A DNA stretch of 64,000 nt from the NCBI RefSeq assembly GCF_016801865.2, contig NC_068938.1, positions 53,912,950 through 53,976,949 on the forward strand, read 5' to 3'. This stretch comes from Culex pipiens pallens. Lineage: Eukaryota > Arthropoda > Insecta > Diptera > Culicidae. Below the pieces are notes generated by a model. That model did no database searches. It saw nothing but the letters and a program-made list of their open reading frames with translations, and was not told the origin of the DNA. Every line of letters begins with the position of its first letter. Position 1 is the first letter of the stretch. The translations under genes were made by a program, and so were the position numbers. Positions 58,553-64,000 of the stretch are shown piece by piece.

Positions 58553-59779
58553 TGTTGATGTAAATCCAAAAAATGTTTCTTTTTATTCGATATTTTGTGC
58601 ACGGTAGATGAGAGAAAAAAATTCGATGATTTTGTTAAGGAAACCATGTCAATTTTAAATTTTATGGTAACATTGTTAACAAAGCTGTCCCAGTCACCTG
58701 ACCCTATTTTTTGAGGCAGAACACCACACCAAATAAAACGCAGCAATTCACTTGCTTCATTATATTCGACCGTGCTGAAGATACCCGTGGCAAATCCTTA
58801 ACATTTGAACTCTGGGGGGGGGGGGATCATCATCACCATTCCGCATGCCGGAGATTCCCTTTCCAAAAAAACCCGGTCTCGAGTGCAATTCGCGTCTTCA
58901 ACCGCGAAATTTCTTCCAAGGCCGTCGTATGGGATACACTGTGAAATAAAAATTGAGGATTTTTTTTTTGTAGAAAAATAAACAATTGAAAAATGTCGGA
59001 CTCTTATGTTGAATGTATTTTTAAGTAATTTAATTTTTCAAACGTTGTTTTTTACTGTGAACCCGATGTTGGCGACAACGATTCGTTGTTTATTTGGGAC
59101 GGTCCACGATGCTTCGGGGGTGCCTCCAAAGATCATCGATAAATTCGCCATCGATTGGCCGTCGGAAGACGCGGGGGGACTCGTCGCGTCCAGCCTATTG
59201 ATTCGTGCCGCAATCAGAGAAAAACATCCAATACATGTGAGTGTGTGTGTACGAATGTCAACAGTGATCAAATCTTCGCACAGCTAACATGAATATTTCG
59301 CACACCAGACGCCAAATGGAACCGTGTGTACGCGACGGCGGCTGCTTTTGCGCCATCTTTGACAGACCATGTCCACCCTCCCGGTCCGTGGTGATGGTAT
59401 TCAGAGAGCTAATGGTGTAATCATTAATTTTAATTTCGAAATGAAATGATATTAATTACTGTCATCTGGCCGCTTGAGGGGCAGATTTTTTTTTAATTTG
59501 AAAAAATCAGTGGAGCCAAATAATCATTTTTTTTAAACTATTTTTTGGTAATACTATACATAATTTTAATAAAATATAGCAATCCCTGATTCCTTCACCC
59601 AAAATTCCAAGTCGAGAGAATCGTTCCCTCAAAATTTATTGAGGGCTCAGCACCAAAATCGAGAGAATAGTGCTACCAACGCACACCATCATAACAAATG
59701 AGTTCATTCGTTAATTGAAACAATAAATCTACAACAAGTGCCATACATTGACATCTGACCACTCCTTGTTCACCAAGCT
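58553..59779. other. no recognisable gene; 12-G tract at 58814-58825
   Basis: A run of twelve G (58814-58825) is unusual for this AT-rich DNA. Nothing else is assignable. Confidence 0.45.
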
Positions 59780-59851
59780 GTGGTGGCCGAGGCAGTTAAG
59801 TTATTGAGTTAGTGTGTCAAAGGTCTCTGGTTCGATTCCCGTAGTTGACAC
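59780..59851 (+). pseudogene. degenerate tRNA-like sequence (Ser/Leu type)
   Basis: GGTGGCCGAGGCAGTTAAG resembles the A-box/D-arm of serine and leucine tRNAs, and GGTTCGATTCCCG is a good B-box. The acceptor ends do not pair properly (right end GTTGACAC) and the anticodon arm is not clean. It is more likely a tRNA-derived SINE head or pseudogene than a working tRNA. Confidence 0.4.
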
Positions 59852-61366
59852 TTTTGGTTTTTTGTTTTGACGGATGAACTTTTTTTGCAAATGAACTTCG
59901 ATAGAATAATGCTCTCGCCAATCTCGAGCTATGTTCTCTGTGTCCGTGAATGGTACCACTATTATCTCGACTCGAGGCCATTATTCTCTCGGACAAGCGC
60001 TGCCCAGTTTTGGGTGTTCCAATCTGCGTTGTTATGAAAGGAACATTAAAAATTGCATATGATTCATTTAATCCGTCGCTGTGCCACCCGAACTGTAATG
60101 TCATGGGAATGGCTTTTCGATCGTGTAACTATAGAATTCACACCAATCCAATAAATCTGGCAGCTCTGGTGAAACATCTTGGCGGTATCGATTAACAACA
60201 GGTCCTTCTAAGCCTATACATTAAAGGTTTAAGTCCAACCAAGCTGTAATGGCTACCGTGAGCTAGCCACGACGACTCCTCGTGGGATTTATTGCCTAAT
60301 TAATAAATTATAATTGTGTACTCATCAATTCCATAAGTCACATACCGCGAGCCATTTCGACCTGTCCCAATGGAGACGTATCGGCTGCTGATCTTCTGCT
60401 CCGGCGTTCTACACGGCACAAGTTCTTGCACAGAACAAGAAGCGCCAACAGTCGGCCGGTCGAATCTGAATTTGAATTCTAAATACATCCAATCGGGTGA
60501 TTTATGGCTCGTGGTGACATCGGGCCCGGCCCGGGTTATTTATCAAAAGAGCGCGACCCAGAGTGTGATTATTTATGACTTTTGCATACGATGATGAAAC
60601 GTGTTCATCGCGTTTGTATTTACCTGATTGTCATTTGTGCCCATTTTTTTGCGCTCTCGAGCGATCGGCGTCAACTACAATTCAAGTGTCCATAATAACA
60701 CACCCCTCTCCCGACCCCTTGTCCTGACCAACGCGGCAACATGACTCGTCATCGGGGGCAGTTCGTTAGTGGGTCAATTTCTGGTTGATGTGTTTGTTTG
60801 CGGAGTGTGACTATTTTTTGCGTTTTCTGCGTAATGACCGCACAACGGGCACACCTGGCGGCTAATTGGTGCCGACCAATAAAAATGATCTGGTTAGTTC
60901 CAGAGCAGTTTACGGGGCGTGTACGTTTAATTGAGGCATTTTTCGCTGAGAAATCAAGATTGACACTGGCTACCAGGATACCTTATGATACCTTGGAATC
61001 ATAAAATTTGTACAAGTTTTTGTGGTTCACAATAAAATATTATTTTAACCATAAATTATGAAGTTGTGAGTGTTTTAGTTTTTTTTCCTTTAGTTTTGGA
61101 GCATCTTGTTAATTTTATTCTCCATTCTTCAACTGGAGAAATGGAATGAGTACAGATCTTCATGATTTCGTGACATTTCTGCATGAAATCGATCCACATT
61201 TAAATCTGTCCACATTGTGATTTCGTCGTGATCGTTCTATCGTCAAATTGCATTTAGAACGCCATTTTGTGCAGCTTTCAATTCCTCACAATTTGACCTT
61301 CATTGATCCCCACAATTCGTTTTTAATCCTCAGATGTTCAACAAAATTCAGAAAAACTCCGTGCAT
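59852..61366. other. no recognisable gene
   Basis: Mixed-composition sequence with no supported feature. From about 61180 to 61366, ATTTCGTCGTGATCGTTCTA and the following lines loosely resemble the interior of the GTGCTATCTTGT elements and may be a decayed extra half copy. Confidence 0.45.
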
Positions 61367-62125
61367 ATATCGTCGCCGTCGTGCTAACTTGTCGTACGTG
61401 CATTTTGGGCCAAATTGAGTTAAGAACGCAATTTTGTGCAGCTCACAATGCCTCACCTTTTGACCTTCACAGATCCCAAAAATTCGTTTTCAATCCTGAG
61501 GTATTCAATAAAAACCAAAAAATGCTCCGCGGATTTTTGTCACTTTTCATATGAAAGAAGTTTCAATCTTGTGGTGCTATCTTGTCAATCCCTGAAAATT
61601 TAGGTAAGTGCGACAACTGGCCAGAGGGATTTCAAGTCAGAACGCGTTTGACGCATGTGCAAGTGAGACTACCGTAAACATTTTTAATTATAACTCGGGA
61701 CTCCGGCAACCAAATACAACCAAACTTCGGGGCAATGCACAGAATGATCAACCAAACAAAACGTGTTTTTTATTGTTTACATCACGCAGAAAAATAAGGC
61801 ATATTTGAATCAACAAAACGTTTTGTTGATTTAAAAATCAAGATTTTTGTTGAATCAACGCTAAAAGTCAATGCAACTTTTTCAAAACAACAAAAGATTT
61901 TTGTGGAATTGAGAAAATCAAGGTTTGTTTCAACGCAAAATTGGCGTTGATTATATTCAACAAAATTTTTGTTGAATCAAACCTCGTACCGGCTGATTCT
62001 ACAAAATATTTTTCTGCGTGATTGCGTGCTCTAGTTTTTGTTTATTCAAGGTCAAACATTAAAACGCGTTTTTCTCGGAACGTCGAAATGGCGGGTGCGA
62101 CATGATAGCACGACAGCGTCGATAT
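61367..62125 (-). mobile_element. GTGCTATCTTGT-type element, copy 3, carrying a nested MITE
   Basis: Ends are inverted: ATATCGTCGCCGTCGTGCTA on the left and TAGCACGACAGCGTCGATAT on the right. The internal motif GTGCTATCTTGTC lies at about 61576. The body matches copies 1 and 2 in reverse (CGGGACTCCGGCAACCAAAT, AACTTCGGGGCAATGCACAG). A 238-bp MITE sits inside (61783-62020). This copy shows the fullest terminal inverted repeats of the family. Confidence 0.85.
61783..62020. mobile_element. 238-bp MITE with CACGCAGAAAAATA ends
   Basis: Terminal inverted repeats CACGCAGAAAAATA / TATTTTTCTGCGTG with AT on both sides. The empty site GTTTACATTGCGTGCTC is seen in copy 1 and copy 2 of the host element, confirming the insertion. 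The interior has several ATCAACAAAA / TTTTGTTGAT pairs and no coding frame. Confidence 0.85.
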
Positions 62126-62421
62126 GAAAGAAGTTTCGATCTGATCGTGCTATCTTGACACACCCTGCTAATTGCTGTAAGTGCGACAACTGGCCAAAGG
62201 GATTTTGAACAGAACGGACATGCCCGACTACTGTAAACATTTTAGTTATAACTCAGTACATTGGCTACCAAATTTAACCAAACTTCGCGACAATGTAAAA
62301 AAACGTGTTTGTGATTGTTTACGTGCTTATTTTGATTTGTTTATTCAAGTTCAATCATTTAAACGCAATTTTCTTGGTGCGTCAAAAGCGACGTTCGGCA
62401 AGATAGCCCGACCACGTCGAT
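62126..62421 (-). mobile_element. GTGCTATCTTGT-type element, partial copy 4
   Basis: Directly follows copy 3. It starts inside the first half (ATGAAAGAAGTTTCGATC), then has GTGCTATCTTGACACACC at about 62149, and ends GGCAAGATAGCCCGACCACG. It shares the GTGCGACAACTGGCCAAAGG segment with copy 3 (61610). This head-to-tail arrangement shows that the family makes tandem partial copies. Confidence 0.8.
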
Positions 62422-62439
62422 TTGAGAATAAATCAACTT

Positions 62440-62575
62440 CGTTATTAGCCCATTAGGTCATTCCAGGTGAAGAAATTGTCACCCTGGAGTTGGTCGCCTA
62501 GAACTGAGTAGAAATCTTGCAACAGAGACCGCTAAAACCTTTGGGTTATAGATTGTTTGGTTACGTTTTTGGTTT
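62440..62575 (+). mobile_element. SINE fragment (family of 38.5 kb)
   Basis: TTAGGTCATTCCAGGTGAAG and CTTGCAACAGAGACCGCTAA correspond to the linker and 3' body of the SINE at 38538. Both tRNA modules are deleted. Confidence 0.65.
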
Positions 62576-62695
62576 TTTGAGGTCGTATTCTGACAACTGT
62601 TGCCGAAAATTCTGTCAAAATTGTCAGAGGATTTTGCTGCTTCCATATGGATGCATTCTTTATAATACATAAGTTTCAAGGATGCTGCTTACTAA

Positions 62696-62890
62696 AGGAG
62701 CTATTACACTACCGCAAACAAACAAACAAATTCGCACTTTTTCGTGTTTGACAGTTTGCCAAACTCGCAAACAAGGCAAAATGTATGCAGGCTGACGTTT
62801 GTACAAACAAATCCAGGCAAACAAACAAAGCAGGCAAACTGTCAAAAAGTTCGAGTTTGTTTGTTTGTTTGCCGTAGTGTAATAGCTCCT
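62696..62890. mobile_element. 195-bp PIF/Harbinger-like MITE
   Basis: Terminal inverted repeats AGGAGCTATTACACTACCGC / its near complement ending GCTCCT, with TAA duplicated on both sides (62693-62695 and 62891-62893). A 3-bp TWA duplication is typical of PIF/Harbinger insertion. The subterminal CAAACAAACAAACAAA occurs on both arms, and the interior has AAACTGTCAAAAAG / CTTTTT...GACAGTTT pairs. Non-coding. Confidence 0.8.
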
Positions 62891-62893
62891 TAA

Positions 62894-64000
62894 CATGTAA
62901 TTAGAACCTTGAAATGTTTGGATAACTTGCATCCAATATTTTATGTAAGCTAGTTACAAAAACCACCCAAATTACTAGTTTGAATAACCTTGACCACTAA
63001 GAGTCGAATCTCGTTACGAGCATATATTCCGCAGAGGCTTCTAGCGAAAAAAAGGGCCAAACAAGTTGAACTACCGTTGCATTCTTCCATGCAGAAGAGA
63101 AATGGTCACGCAAGCTAAGTACTTCTACCGTTGAGACCTGTTCAAAAAATCACAAAATGCCGCGCGACCAAACCGAGGTGTGATCAATCATAATAGCACG
63201 CGGCGGCCATACTTGGCAATAATGGCAATAATTTGGTCTTTTTCAAGGTCATCAGACTCAAACAGATGGACCCAAAATGTGAACTGCTTCGAGTCGGTTC
63301 TAGAAAGCGTTTAGGAAAATCCCAGAACTAATTGAATGATTTTTACTATTTGGATGGAATGTGGATTTTTTTCAGGAATTGATTTATGTGCAGGAGGATT
63401 TCAGAAGCAAGATGGTGTATGTTTCCGATAAGATAAATGGTTGATGCCATTGGAATGTCCATTAGATTTCGTTAAGAGGCTGTTACCGGACAAATGGCAG
63501 CAAGTCCGACTCAGCTGTTTCGTGGATAAAGTTTCAAACAGAATCTAGTCATACTGGTGTACACACTTGAGAGTGTCGATATCACCTTCGGATTCTTTGT
63601 CGATTTTAATGGCCACTTGATAGCTTCTGAAGAATAGCAATAAAAATGCGCAAATATCTTCGGCAGTTGTCTTTGGATAGCGTCTTAAACGATACCTACA
63701 ACCTAGAGAGGGAGCCAGTACATTTGGCATAAAGTATAAACGAGAATTTCGACATTTACGCCCAATCTCTCGCAGCAGACAAGTTCTCCACGAAGGGGTT
63801 CATCGCGCCAAACTGGTCTCTTCTCTAACGCAATTCGACATGCCTACGCCAGGCAAGGTCTACGGACGATGCGTCATTGCAATTAGCGCTGGACACTCTC
63901 GGTCGACAAGGTCACCCGGTCAGAGTGACCGGCAGCAGCTAATCGCTGGCGACAGCGTTATCAGGCATCCCGGGAGAGATATTAGGCAAATCAAGCCATT
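62894..64000. other. no recognisable gene
   Basis: Nothing supported in the last 1.1 kb. Composition becomes more balanced after 63700, which may mark the approach to a gene outside the window. Confidence 0.45.

Overview
This is a stretch of insect nuclear genome, most likely a culicine mosquito (Culex pipiens complex or a close relative). The evidence is one intron-containing pickpocket-type (DEG/ENaC) gene with short introns (about 50 bp), AT-rich gene-poor DNA, one intact 412/mdg1-type LTR retrotransposon, composite tRNA-headed SINEs, and many short palindromic (foldback/MITE) transposons. The genus is inferred from repeat style, not proven. There is nothing prokaryotic and no CRISPR array. 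I see no convincing functional tRNA or rRNA gene.

Layout. 1-2.7 kb: an AAAGAATTT-type low-complexity tract, then sequence without recognisable genes. 2.7-3.6 kb: a foldback remnant interrupted by a perfect 47-bp hairpin. 3.8-7.7 kb: a tandem duplication of a unit of about 1.04 kb. The first copy is split by a 1.7-kb terminal-inverted-repeat element with a 7-bp target duplication; that element itself carries a hairpin MITE and a SINE. 7.7-8.8 kb: a 1.05-kb palindrome. 10.4-14.2 kb: a LINE 3' fragment, a SINE, and a TA-flanked foldback of 0.8 kb.

14.4-27.8 kb is the most remarkable part: a giant foldback element. It has 36-bp terminal inverted repeats, near-identical inverted collars, and two head-to-head minisatellite arrays of a 47-bp monomer (about 62 copies on the left, about 42 on the right, opposite orientations). 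Between the arrays sits a complete Ty3/Gypsy retrotransposon (17673-25015) with 558-bp LTRs, an arginine-tRNA-type primer site, a small membrane-protein ORF in the leader, an Asn-rich Gag, and Pol in the -1 frame behind a TTTTTTA slip site.

28-38.5 kb: nested foldbacks, MITEs and a 59-bp LINE stub. 38.5-39 kb: a two-headed SINE. 39.66-41.27 kb: the only convincing host gene, a four-exon pickpocket channel gene. 41.3-57.9 kb: mostly featureless sequence, with a decayed T-rich tandem repeat (45.8-48 kb) split by a composite SINE with a 24-bp target duplication, and a 1.56-kb foldback at 52.3-53.9 kb. 57.9-62.9 kb: a cluster of elements with the terminal motif GTGCTATCTTGT, a Harbinger-like MITE and another SINE fragment.

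How the parts relate. The motif GTGCTATCTTGT(G/C), with its relative CTTGTGACA, occurs at the ends of the giant foldback, in the collars, inside every 47-bp monomer, and at the ends and middles of separate 0.5-kb elements tens of kilobases away. This suggests one non-autonomous DNA-transposon group whose putative transposase-binding sites were amplified into a satellite. No transposase gene for it is visible in the window.
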